This document shows positions 1 through 6,371 of a stretch of 16,636 nt of DNA, one piece after another. Position 1 is the first letter of the stretch, and each line of letters begins with the position of its first letter. Position numbers and translations under genes: made by a program. The notes beneath the pieces are model-generated. The model searched no databases and was not told the DNA's origin. It was given only the letters and a program-made list of their open reading frames with translations. The stretch comes from Saprospiraceae bacterium (GTDB lineage: Bacteria > Bacteroidota > Bacteroidia > Chitinophagales > Saprospiraceae): contig JALVEF010000058.1 in NCBI GenBank assembly GCA_027031185.1, forward strand, positions 1 through 16,636. Direction: 5' to 3'.

Positions 1-387
1 AGCCTGTCGGCAAAGGAAAAATCCTGGGTAGCTCCCCTACCGGTGGACTATGACCCCGACTTGCCCTCCTACAAGGCCATGTTGGAAATGATGGGCAGCC
101 ACAGTGGCGCCAACCTACCCAAGGCACAGGCCATAAAGGACGCCACGATGGCCCACTTCATCTCCCAAAACATGGAAGCCGGCAAGCTTTTCTTCCATTT
201 CAACGGTTCCTACCATACCAACAATGACGAAGGCATCATCTGGTATCTCAAGCGCCTCCATCCGGATCTGAATTACCGGACTGTCAGCCTCGTCACCCAA
301 AATCAATTGAAAAAACTGGACGAGGAAAATGTCGGCATCGCCGACTTTATCATCGTCGTGGATGAGGATGTCACAACGTCTTATTGA
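1..387 (+). CDS. ChaN-like (heme-binding uptake family) protein, C-terminal part
   Basis: The reading frame is open from the first base of the window, so the true start lies upstream; the GTG at 43 is only an internal codon. About 128 residues are visible. They carry the C-terminal signature of the ChaN/DUF399 family: a helix with QAIKDATMAHFI, then LFFHFNGSYHTNNDEGI, then an ADFIIVV strand close to the end. Proteins of this family are usually exported or lipid-anchored and some bind heme, so a role in iron or heme handling is possible; that is family knowledge and not shown here. The next gene converges on it, with 108 bp between the two stop codons. I am fairly sure of the family and unsure of the function in this organism. 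Confidence 0.8.
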   Translation, partial: SLSAKEKSWVAPLPVDYDPDLPSYKAMLEMMGSHSGANLPKAQAIKDATMAHFISQNMEAGKLFFHFNGSYHTNNDEGIIWYLKRLHPDLNYRTVSLVTQNQLKKLDEENVGIADFIIVVDEDVTTSY

Positions 388-427
388 CGCAGCTGATTCT
401 TGCCGGCCACACACCAATTGGAAAAGG

Positions 428-454
428 AAAAAAGGACGCACCCTTTGGGCGCGT
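428..454 (-). terminator. rho-independent terminator after the membrane-protein gene
   Basis: Read on the minus strand, an 8-bp stem (ACGCGCCC paired with GGGTGCGT, one G-U pair, AAA loop, 436-454) is followed after two bases by six T (428-433). It lies about 40 bp beyond the TGA of the 496-2355 gene and points the right way. On the plus strand there is no T tail, so it probably does not serve the ChaN-like gene. Confidence 0.65.
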
Positions 455-495
455 GCGAGATGCGACGGGCAAGTACAATTATCCGCCAATGCCAC

Positions 496-2355
496 TCACC
501 AATACACGCGGTCACATGCCTCCAAATGGACATCATCTACCAGCAGGCTGTGGCGATAGGGATTGCTTATCTGTATATGGATTTTGTCATCGGGCCGGAT
601 GTCTTTGGGCACCCGATAATAACAAAACACTTTCCCCCACTCACCTGTGATGTTGGACCAAAGGCTAAATCCTTGTTTGAAGGCATTAATCTTGTTGTTT
701 ATCCACATTTGGTTAAAGTGCACCGGCTTGGCTTCGCCCGGACGTTCAATGGAAAAGACAAAGACCGCATTCTCCCACCAGGAAGGCGGGGCCTGTTCTG
801 CCAGGCACCAAGCCGTGAGCTTGATATACTGACCCGGCTTTAGTCCTGTTTGAGCCGGTGTGCCGGACAGGACAGATAGCAGTGAGTTGTCATTATTGAG
901 GCGTAGCGATGCCGGAGCACTGTGGAAACGGCTCGTCACCGTACCCGTGGCCGTGGTATCATCGAATCGCATCTTTACCAATGTGTCATGGCAAATACCC
1001 GTCCGCGGCTGGTAAATATTTGACTCATAGCTGGAAAGCATCGAATAATCCATCTTGGTTTTGCCGAAAATCTTCCAATAATAGGCGCTGCTGGCATATT
1101 CGGTGCGCGAGATTCCCCAATGCTCCTGATACGTCTGGAATGCGTTCAGTAAAATGAAAAAGACATACACCAAATGAGAAACCGGCTCCCGTACAGCTCC
1201 CCGTTCGGTCCACTGCACGAAGGCCGCCAGCGGAATGGCCAGTAAAGCATACGGGCCCACCATGGGACGTGATCCGAAGGAATTGATATAAAACCAATTG
1301 TGCCAGCTATAGACGACGTACATGTACACCGGTAAAAACAACAGAATGGGCAAAAACCACTCCCGCCGCCTGCGCAGAAACCAAATGCCAATAAGCGCAA
1401 AAATCATCACGGGCGTATAGCGCAGCCAGCCGTTTTTGCTATCCGTGATACCCTGCCAAACGTGTGGATGCAAAAAATCAAATCCCTCTTTCCGGTACGA
1501 ATAGTACAACCAATGGCCCGTGCGCTCGTGCCAATAGAGCAGCTGTGGGATGATCGGCAAGCAAAACAATACCAGCACCAGTAAAATCTTCCACTTGTGC
1601 GAGACCCAAAAATGCCATCGCTCCCGCAAGTCGCCGGCGCTCCGGATCCCGTAAAAAACGGGTATGATCAGGGCCAGAATATCCACGGGGCGGATTAACG
1701 CAAGCAGCCCGCCCACCAGCCCGATGCCGGCTGCCGCCCCAACCGTTTCTGCCCGGTAAAAACTATCTGTCAAATAAATGAGCGCCGCGTACAAAAAAAA
1801 CAAATACCCGTGCGCCATCTGATTGTTGAGCACCGTGAAATAAAACAAGTTGGTGCCCAAAGCAATCAAAAACAAAGTGATGATCGTCGTCGTCTCATCG
1901 TAGTATCGCCGGAGTACCCTGGCGAGCAAATACAGGCCGGCCATGACGTAAAACCAAATACCAAGTAGCAGCGCGAGAATATAGGGCGGGCTGTATCCGT
2001 CTTGTGCTTGCCCTGTCAGACGTGCCGCCAGATGCCCCATACCGAAAAACGGCAACTGCATCAACGCGATGCCGCACGTGTACTTATTGACAAACTTGCC
2101 GGTCTGCGGACCGCTGAAATCTGGGCCCTTCCCCATGATTTGGCGGATGAACTCAAAATCGTGGTGCACAAAATAGGCCGGCAGATAGGCATAGTACCCT
2201 CCCGGCTCACCTCCCCGCACAGCGTGTTTATAAGCGCTCATATCAAGGCTGACCACGACAAAGCTTAGAAATATTATCGCCAGAGCGATGGTTATTCGTC
2301 TGTTTGCGGGGCGGTTGGTCCTTTTGTCGCTGAGATTTCTGAATAAATGTGACAT
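496..2355 (-). CDS. Polytopic membrane protein with C-terminal jelly-roll-like domain, possible GT-C glycosyltransferase
   Basis: This is a 619-residue protein. Residues ~22-410 hold about eleven hydrophobic segments; ~455-619 are soluble. The first loop after TM1 carries GGEPGGYYAYLPAYF, resembling the early loop motif of GT39-like (GT-C) membrane glycosyltransferases, where an acidic residue sits ahead of a YYxYLPA stretch. The C-terminal part (SAPASLRLN..., PGQYIKLTAWC..., LLVDDVHLEA) has the strand pattern of a carbohydrate-binding or galactose-binding-like jelly roll. I chose the ATG at 2355, seven bases after the upstream gene's stop at 2363. An ATG at 2397 gives 14 more residues but overlaps that gene by 35 bp. 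Close spacing suggests co-transcription with the TPR-like gene. A lipid-linked sugar or O-mannosyl-type transferase acting at the membrane is an inference. Confidence 0.75.
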   Translation of the reverse strand: MSHLFRNLSDKRTNRPANRRITIALAIIFLSFVVVSLDMSAYKHAVRGGEPGGYYAYLPAYFVHHDFEFIRQIMGKGPDFSGPQTGKFVNKYTCGIALMQLPFFGMGHLAARLTGQAQDGYSPPYILALLLGIWFYVMAGLYLLARVLRRYYDETTTIITLFLIALGTNLFYFTVLNNQMAHGYLFFLYAALIYLTDSFYRAETVGAAAGIGLVGGLLALIRPVDILALIIPVFYGIRSAGDLRERWHFWVSHKWKILLVLVLFCLPIIPQLLYWHERTGHWLYYSYRKEGFDFLHPHVWQGITDSKNGWLRYTPVMIFALIGIWFLRRRREWFLPILLFLPVYMYVVYSWHNWFYINSFGSRPMVGPYALLAIPLAAFVQWTERGAVREPVSHLVYVFFILLNAFQTYQEHWGISRTEYASSAYYWKIFGKTKMDYSMLSSYESNIYQPRTGICHDTLVKMRFDDTTATGTVTSRFHSAPASLRLNNDNSLLSVLSGTPAQTGLKPGQYIKLTAWCLAEQAPPSWWENAVFVFSIERPGEAKPVHFNQMWINNKINAFKQGFSLWSNITGEWGKVFCYYRVPKDIRPDDKIHIQISNPYRHSLLVDDVHLEACDRVYW

Positions 2356-2362
2356 CGTTAAG

Positions 2363-4720
2363 TTATTGAGATGATTTGCCGTGGAGATAAAACTCAATGT
2401 ATTTGCACTCGGCGATCACTTGTCGAAAAAACTCCGTGTCATGGTAGTCACGAAATAGAATATTGTAAAAGGTCATCCTTTTCGAGGGCAGTTTGGGAAT
2501 GCGATTGGTAGTCGAATCGTATGTATAAGTGCATTCCGGGCTTACGAAGTACTCTTTCTGGTCAATTCGGGCCAGACCAAAAGCGGCACGGGCCTGGTCC
2601 TCCTTGTCTTTGGCGAGAGTGAGTGCCTTGGAAAAGTAATATTTTGCCTTCGACAAGTCCTGGTTTTCCTTGTTGCCGAAAGGTGAGATAGAATCAGGAA
2701 ATACCATGTTGGGACTGTAGTACCAGTTATTTCCCCCCCGATGGTAGTCGGTAGCATTCCAGCTGTAACCAAAATAGGACATATTGTACCAGGCGGTACC
2801 GAGCAAGTTGAAATACTTGGGGCCTTTCTCCGGATCCGCCATGGCTCGATATTCGAATTTTTCCAATTGCTCGATGAGATCCTGTTTGATAAAAGCGGTG
2901 GAATCTTGTCTGGGGCACGTGTCGCATTCGGATGCGGAGTGGATGCCCAAATTGGGGCATTGGATACAATCCTGTATGGTCTCCCCAAATGGGGCGTATT
3001 TCTTTTTGCTTCTGAACGAGCGCGGAATCCTGTTCAATATTTCCTTGGCGGCCGGCAAATTGCCTTCCGCCAGGTAGAGTGTCCCCTGGATTTCGAGCAC
3101 TTCATTGAGAATGGTCGTATTGTCCTTGCGGGTGATCAACGCCGTCTCGAGACGGGTCGGGTGCTCGTCTTCACAGGTTTTGATGATATCGTCCAACACC
3201 TTATGGTCATGGATATAGGTCAGGTACTTCTTGTCGTACTTAAAAAGCACCGCCTTGCCGGGCGCATCGTGCGCCATATAAAAGCGATACATCTTGTCTT
3301 TCAAAAACTTATGGAGCATCTTGTCCCTTTTGTATGCCGCATCTCCGGTGATTATATTGAAGACGGCACTTTCTACCTGTGTGATCAGATCTTGCGGGCT
3401 GTCCGCCGTTACATAGTCCAGCCTCTCTATGGCCATCAGCGTCTTAAAGCGCGCAATGGTACGGCGGAGCTTCGGATTGTTGGTCTTAATCTCGCCAAAA
3501 GCCATCTCCGCCTGCGGCCAGTTGTTTTCCAATAACAAGATATAGGCCTTGGCAATTTTCCATACCTCCGGATGACGACCTTTGCCATCCCGTATCACCT
3601 TCGTGACCAATGATTTGAGCCGCTTAAGCTGTGCGCGTTGGGCACGCGTTGGTGGAAAGCCCTGCAGCGTCTGATTGGAATCGGAAGGCAGGAATGCCGG
3701 TTCCAGTTGGCGAAGCAGACGCAACAGCAGTGGTTCCAACGAAGAATGATCGGGCACCAGCTTGTAGATTTGCTCCATCTCATCAATGATGCGGCTCCTG
3801 GGCATTGCTGCCCGCATCGCATACAGGCCGGCGCGCTCCATCTTTGATTTGCACATCAGGAGCACATCGTTCCATTGTTGGTTATTCTCAATGCGGAAAC
3901 TCTCAAACGCACTTCTGCGCTTGGCAGGGCTGTGTTGAAAGACCTGAGCGAAGTGGTAGGCGGCAAGCGTCTTTTTGCCCAGCCGGTACTCAGCGCCCGC
4001 CTTGTGAGCCAGAATCCACCAGTATATAATGGATTCGATCTTGTCAATTTTCGGCAAAAAGTAATCGTACAGCTCCAATACCTTCCGGTACTCACGGGCA
4101 TAGTGCGCCAGCCGGATCACCTGATAGGCGATGCGCAAGCGCAGAAAGTGTGAATCTGTCTTTTTAAACAGTCGCCCGCCTTCCTTCATCAACTCCCGGG
4201 CCGCCTCAATATCAAATTGGTTTTTGCGCCACAACTTTTGGGGGGCGATCACCAGCGGCTCACACTTCCTCGCAAAAATAATGTAGTCCGCTACATCGGT
4301 GCAGCCCGACAATACATTGGCTTCCGCAAATGTGTTATTGTGTAAGTTACGTGGCAACGGCATATTGGGATTGACCGTAGCGGCCCGCCACTCTTCCAAA
4401 TCCTCCTCGCTGGATTTATAGATGACCTGGTAAATGTCCCGTCTGTCAATATCACAGTCGGGATAGCGGCTGAGCCACTCATCCAGGTTCCGGTTTTCGC
4501 TGTTCTCTTTGTCCAAATACGAGAAGTCAAAATTGCCAAAGCGCATCAATGCATACGGTGCATAGATGGACGAAGTATCCACCAATTCTTGCCGGATAAA
4601 ACTGACGGGGCACTCCGTCCGCTTTTTCGGGGGGGCGGGACGCATGGCAAGGCCCAGGCTCGTCAGGATGATGAGCCACAGCCACTGATGTCCCGAGGAT
4701 ATCTGGTACCAGGTACGCAT
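2363..4720 (-). CDS. Exported TPR-like helical-repeat protein with CxxC...CxxC motif
   Basis: This is a 785-residue protein with an N-terminal hydrophobic segment (residues ~12-26, WLWLIILTSLGLAM) that looks like a signal peptide, although no lipobox cysteine follows directly. The body is almost wholly helical with TPR-like pairs (around 190-265, 385-435, 540-565, 685-720). A tetracysteine motif, CIQC at 585-588 and CDTC at 599-602, could bind a metal or form disulfides. The C-terminal pattern (DLSKAKYYFSKALTLAKDK, then FFRQVIAECKYIEFY) matches what I remember of a large Bacteroidota family of uncharacterised exported proteins; no function is known to me. It is the first gene of a pair with the downstream membrane protein. 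The ATG at 4720 is supported by the signal peptide that follows it and by a -7-like box 23 bp upstream. Confidence 0.8.
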   Translation of the reverse strand: MRTWYQISSGHQWLWLIILTSLGLAMRPAPPKKRTECPVSFIRQELVDTSSIYAPYALMRFGNFDFSYLDKENSENRNLDEWLSRYPDCDIDRRDIYQVIYKSSEEDLEEWRAATVNPNMPLPRNLHNNTFAEANVLSGCTDVADYIIFARKCEPLVIAPQKLWRKNQFDIEAARELMKEGGRLFKKTDSHFLRLRIAYQVIRLAHYAREYRKVLELYDYFLPKIDKIESIIYWWILAHKAGAEYRLGKKTLAAYHFAQVFQHSPAKRRSAFESFRIENNQQWNDVLLMCKSKMERAGLYAMRAAMPRSRIIDEMEQIYKLVPDHSSLEPLLLRLLRQLEPAFLPSDSNQTLQGFPPTRAQRAQLKRLKSLVTKVIRDGKGRHPEVWKIAKAYILLLENNWPQAEMAFGEIKTNNPKLRRTIARFKTLMAIERLDYVTADSPQDLITQVESAVFNIITGDAAYKRDKMLHKFLKDKMYRFYMAHDAPGKAVLFKYDKKYLTYIHDHKVLDDIIKTCEDEHPTRLETALITRKDNTTILNEVLEIQGTLYLAEGNLPAAKEILNRIPRSFRSKKKYAPFGETIQDCIQCPNLGIHSASECDTCPRQDSTAFIKQDLIEQLEKFEYRAMADPEKGPKYFNLLGTAWYNMSYFGYSWNATDYHRGGNNWYYSPNMVFPDSISPFGNKENQDLSKAKYYFSKALTLAKDKEDQARAAFGLARIDQKEYFVSPECTYTYDSTTNRIPKLPSKRMTFYNILFRDYHDTEFFRQVIAECKYIEFYLHGKSSQ

Positions 4721-4742
4721 TGGGCAGCAGAGTTGAACCCCA

Positions 4743-4750
4743 CAAAGTTA
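4743..4750 (-). promoter_or_regulatory. Candidate proximal -7 box (TAACTTTG) for the TPR-like gene
   Basis: The minus-strand sequence TAACTTTG fits the Bacteroidota TAnnTTTG -7 consensus and ends 23 bp before the ATG at 4720. No TTTG or TTG is present at -33 spacing, so it is only half a promoter match. Confidence 0.35.
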
Positions 4751-4835
4751 CACAAACCGAAGCAGCCGTATGGAAGGGATGGTATATTATTCCCCCGGCT
4801 CATATCTCCACACCGGACATATTAAGAAAAGTTTT

Positions 4836-4854
4836 CCCCGCCTTAAGGGCGGGG
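4836..4854. repeat. GC-rich hairpin in the leader of the TPR-like gene
   Basis: CCCCGCC (4836-4842) pairs with GGCGGGG (4848-4854) across a 5-base loop. Neither strand has a T tail fitting an intrinsic terminator directly after the stem. It would lie in the transcript leader if the distal promoter at 4917-4944 is used. Confidence 0.4.
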
Positions 4855-4916
4855 AGCGGTTGGCGACACGGCGTTGGCAGCAGGGCTGCGACAATAGGCC
4901 TGCGGGTGCGCGGGCT

Positions 4917-4944
4917 CAAATATAACTGTTGAGCTTACTCCAAA
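4917..4944 (-). promoter_or_regulatory. Candidate distal promoter (TTTG...TATATTTG) for the TPR-like gene
   Basis: On the minus strand, TTTG (4944-4941) is followed after 16 bp by TATATTTG (4924-4917), a perfect TAnnTTTG -7 box. The spacer is slightly short of the usual range for Bacteroidota. If used, it would give a leader of roughly 190 nt that includes the GC-rich hairpin at 4836-4854. The same TATATTTG octamer precedes the PBP gene. Confidence 0.4.
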
Positions 4945-4959
4945 GACTCCGGCAAAAAA

Positions 4960-5092
4960 CGGCCCCGCACTTACTTGCTTTACTTGATTTGGGCTTGACC
5001 CCTTCCCGCTTCTGCTTTTAACATGATGAGCGCTACTTGCCCCGCCTTTTGGGCAAGTAAGTGCGGGACGGTTTTGCGGCCCCGCACTTACT
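4960..5092. repeat. Triple CCCGCACTTACT repeat with alternative hairpins
   Basis: A 16-bp direct repeat (CGGCCCCGCACTTACT) occurs at 4960-4975 and 5077-5092. Its inverse lies at 5054-5067. The inverse copy can pair perfectly over 14 bp with 4964-4977 or over 12 bp with 5081-5092, so two mutually exclusive hairpins can form. This lies in the 454-bp gap 4721-5174, in which I find no gene. Confidence 0.6.
4989..5072 (+). repeat. Dispersed repeat B, copy 1
   Basis: It shares ordered blocks with 8009-8083: GGCTTG-CCC-TT, then GCTTTT, GATGAGCGCTA (5025-5035), CCGCCTT (5042-5048) and GGGACGGT (5065-5072), with small indels between. It sits in the gap downstream of trxB. No coding sense is evident. 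Confidence 0.55.
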
Positions 5093-5097
5093 GTTTG

Positions 5098-5125
5098 ATG
5101 GTCCAAGGTCAATGGTCCAGGGTAC
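5098..5125 (+). repeat. Two tandem 14-bp units
   Basis: ATGGTCCAAGGTCA (5098-5111) is followed directly by ATGGTCCAGGGTAC (5112-5125), 11 of 14 bases identical. A minor tandem duplication in non-coding DNA. Confidence 0.4.
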
Positions 5126-5134
5126 TTGGTAGCA

Positions 5135-5168
5135 TCAGGGCAAAAACAGCGGGTACCCAAGCAGTTAC
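5135..5168 (-). repeat. Half copy of the GTAAC-ended inverted-repeat element
   Basis: Read on the minus strand, this starts GTAACTGCTTGG at 5168 and runs through GGTACCCGCTGTTTTT into GCCCTGA. It corresponds to the outer arm of the 58-bp elements at 6151 and 16412 but lacks a recognisable partner arm. The 23 bases 5135-5157 are identical, in inverse orientation, to 8158-8180. It lies immediately after the trxB stop codon. Confidence 0.6.
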
Positions 5169-5174
5169 TTTGAC

Positions 5175-6107
5175 CTAAGCGAGTCCTTTTTCGGTGAGAT
5201 AGCGCTCCGCTTCCAGTGCTGCCATGCAGCCGGTGCCGGCAGCAGTGACCGCCTGGCGATAGACTTTGTCCTGGACATCTCCGCCGGCAAATACACCTTC
5301 GACAGAAGTCTTGGCCGTGCCAGGCTGGACGATGATGTAGCCGGCGCTGTCGGTTTCGAGTGCCCCGTCCAAAAACTCCGTGTTGGGTTTGTGGCCGATG
5401 GCCACAAAAAATGCCTTGACAGGCAGGACGGTCTTTTCACCGGTTTTATTGTTGACGACACGGACGCCTTCGACCTCGTCTTTGCCGAGGACTTCTTCGG
5501 TCTCCGTGTTCCAGTGGATGATGATGTTTTCGGTGCTTTTGACACGCTCCTGCATGATTTTAGAGGCGCGCATTTGATCGCGGCGGACGAGCATGTGCAC
5601 TTTGGGGCAGATCTTGGACAGATAGAGCGCTTCTTCGGCGGCGGTGTCGCCCCCGCCGACGACGGCGACTTCCAGTCCTTTGAAGAAGAAGCCGTCACAG
5701 ACGGCGCAGGCGGATACGCCCTGGTTCATCAAGCGCTGCTCCGACTCCAGTCCGAGCCATTTGGCAGAAGCACCAGTTGCTATGATGACCGTATCGGCGT
5801 GTATCTCATGACCGGTTTCTGACCAGACCTTCTTGATCTCTCCGGAAAAATCCACTTTGGTGATGGTCTCGTACCGGATGTCTGTATCAAAGCGGGCCGC
5901 CTGTTCTTTAAATTTCTCCATCATCTCCGGGCCCTGAATACCCTCCGGAAATCCGGGATAGTTTTCGACATCCGTAGTAATCATCAGCTGGCCGCCGGGC
6001 TCCATACCGGTGTACATGACGGGTTTCAGTCCGGCACGTGCGGCGTAGATGGCAGCTGTATAGCCGGCCGGGCCGGCACCGATAATCAGACATTTTACTC
6101 TCTCCAT
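5175..6107 (-). CDS. trxB: Thioredoxin-disulfide reductase
   Basis: A 310-residue FAD/NADPH flavoenzyme that reduces thioredoxin in the cytoplasm. The N-terminal FAD site GAGPAGYTAAIYAARAG is at ~10-26. The redox-active pair is CAVC at 134-137 within SACAVCDGF. The NADPH-domain motif GGGDTAAEEA is at ~151-160, followed by VRRDQMRAS (174-182) supplying the phosphate-binding arginines. The final FAD motif is GGDVQDKVYRQAVTAAGTG near the C terminus. Length and layout are normal for bacterial low-molecular-weight TrxB. The ATG at 6107 places the GxGxxG strand at the expected distance from the start. It stands alone: the divergent ALDH gene is 264 bp away, and its 3' side borders repeat-rich DNA. 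I find no clear TAnnTTTG box upstream and no T-tailed hairpin downstream. Confidence 0.96.
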   Translation of the reverse strand: MERVKCLIIGAGPAGYTAAIYAARAGLKPVMYTGMEPGGQLMITTDVENYPGFPEGIQGPEMMEKFKEQAARFDTDIRYETITKVDFSGEIKKVWSETGHEIHADTVIIATGASAKWLGLESEQRLMNQGVSACAVCDGFFFKGLEVAVVGGGDTAAEEALYLSKICPKVHMLVRRDQMRASKIMQERVKSTENIIIHWNTETEEVLGKDEVEGVRVVNNKTGEKTVLPVKAFFVAIGHKPNTEFLDGALETDSAGYIIVQPGTAKTSVEGVFAGGDVQDKVYRQAVTAAGTGCMAALEAERYLTEKGLA

Positions 6108-6150
6108 GTTTAATGCTTTTGCGTGCGGTGGCTTTTGACTTGCTTTTAAC

Positions 6151-6208
6151 GTAACTGTTTAGGTGCCCCTGTTTTTAGCGCAATAGCAGCAGGTACCTTG
6201 ACAGTTAC
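6151..6208. mobile_element. 58-bp inverted-repeat element (MITE-like), copy 1
   Basis: This imperfect palindrome begins GTAACTGTTTAGG and ends with the inverse, CTTGACAGTTAC, around a T5-AGCGC-centred loop. It is 58 bp long and identical to 16412-16469 at 51 of 58 positions. It is abutted by CTTTTAAC (6143-6150) and CCTTTAAC (6209-6216), which match at 7 of 8 bases, as expected for an aged 8-bp target duplication. It lies between the divergent trxB and ALDH genes. GTAA ends with 8-bp duplications are features I associate with IS66-family elements; that assignment is an inference. Confidence 0.7.
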
Positions 6209-6318
6209 CCTTTAACACACTAAAAAAACAAAAGTTGCAGGGCTTGCCCGGATTAAGCGGGTGACAAAAATCTCCGCAACAGAGACGCGGGCATGGTGCA
6301 TATTGTGCGCCCATTATG

Positions 6319-6326
6319 TACCTTTG
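6319..6326 (+). promoter_or_regulatory. Candidate -7 box (TACCTTTG) for the ALDH gene
   Basis: TACCTTTG matches the Bacteroidota TAnnTTTG -7 consensus and ends 45 bp before the ATG at 6372. The expected TTG or TTTG about 17-23 bp upstream is not evident, although a TTG lies 13 bp upstream (6303-6305). The rest of the 264-bp gap holds the 58-bp element and no gene. Confidence 0.45.
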
Positions 6327-6371
6327 CCTTACCATTCCATAACGGGCACATAGCCCAAAAAATAGACCTAG

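Noticed and set aside
2741..3535. A 264-codon plus-strand frame opposite the TPR-like gene
   Set aside because: It is an antisense shadow with no start signal or recognisable motif, and the minus-strand protein is better supported.
4843..5160. A 105-codon minus-strand frame in the trxB/TPR gap
   Set aside because: It consists of repeat B and half-element sequence. Its GTRCFCP segment recurs in the spurious frame at 8068-8406 only because both translate the same repeat.
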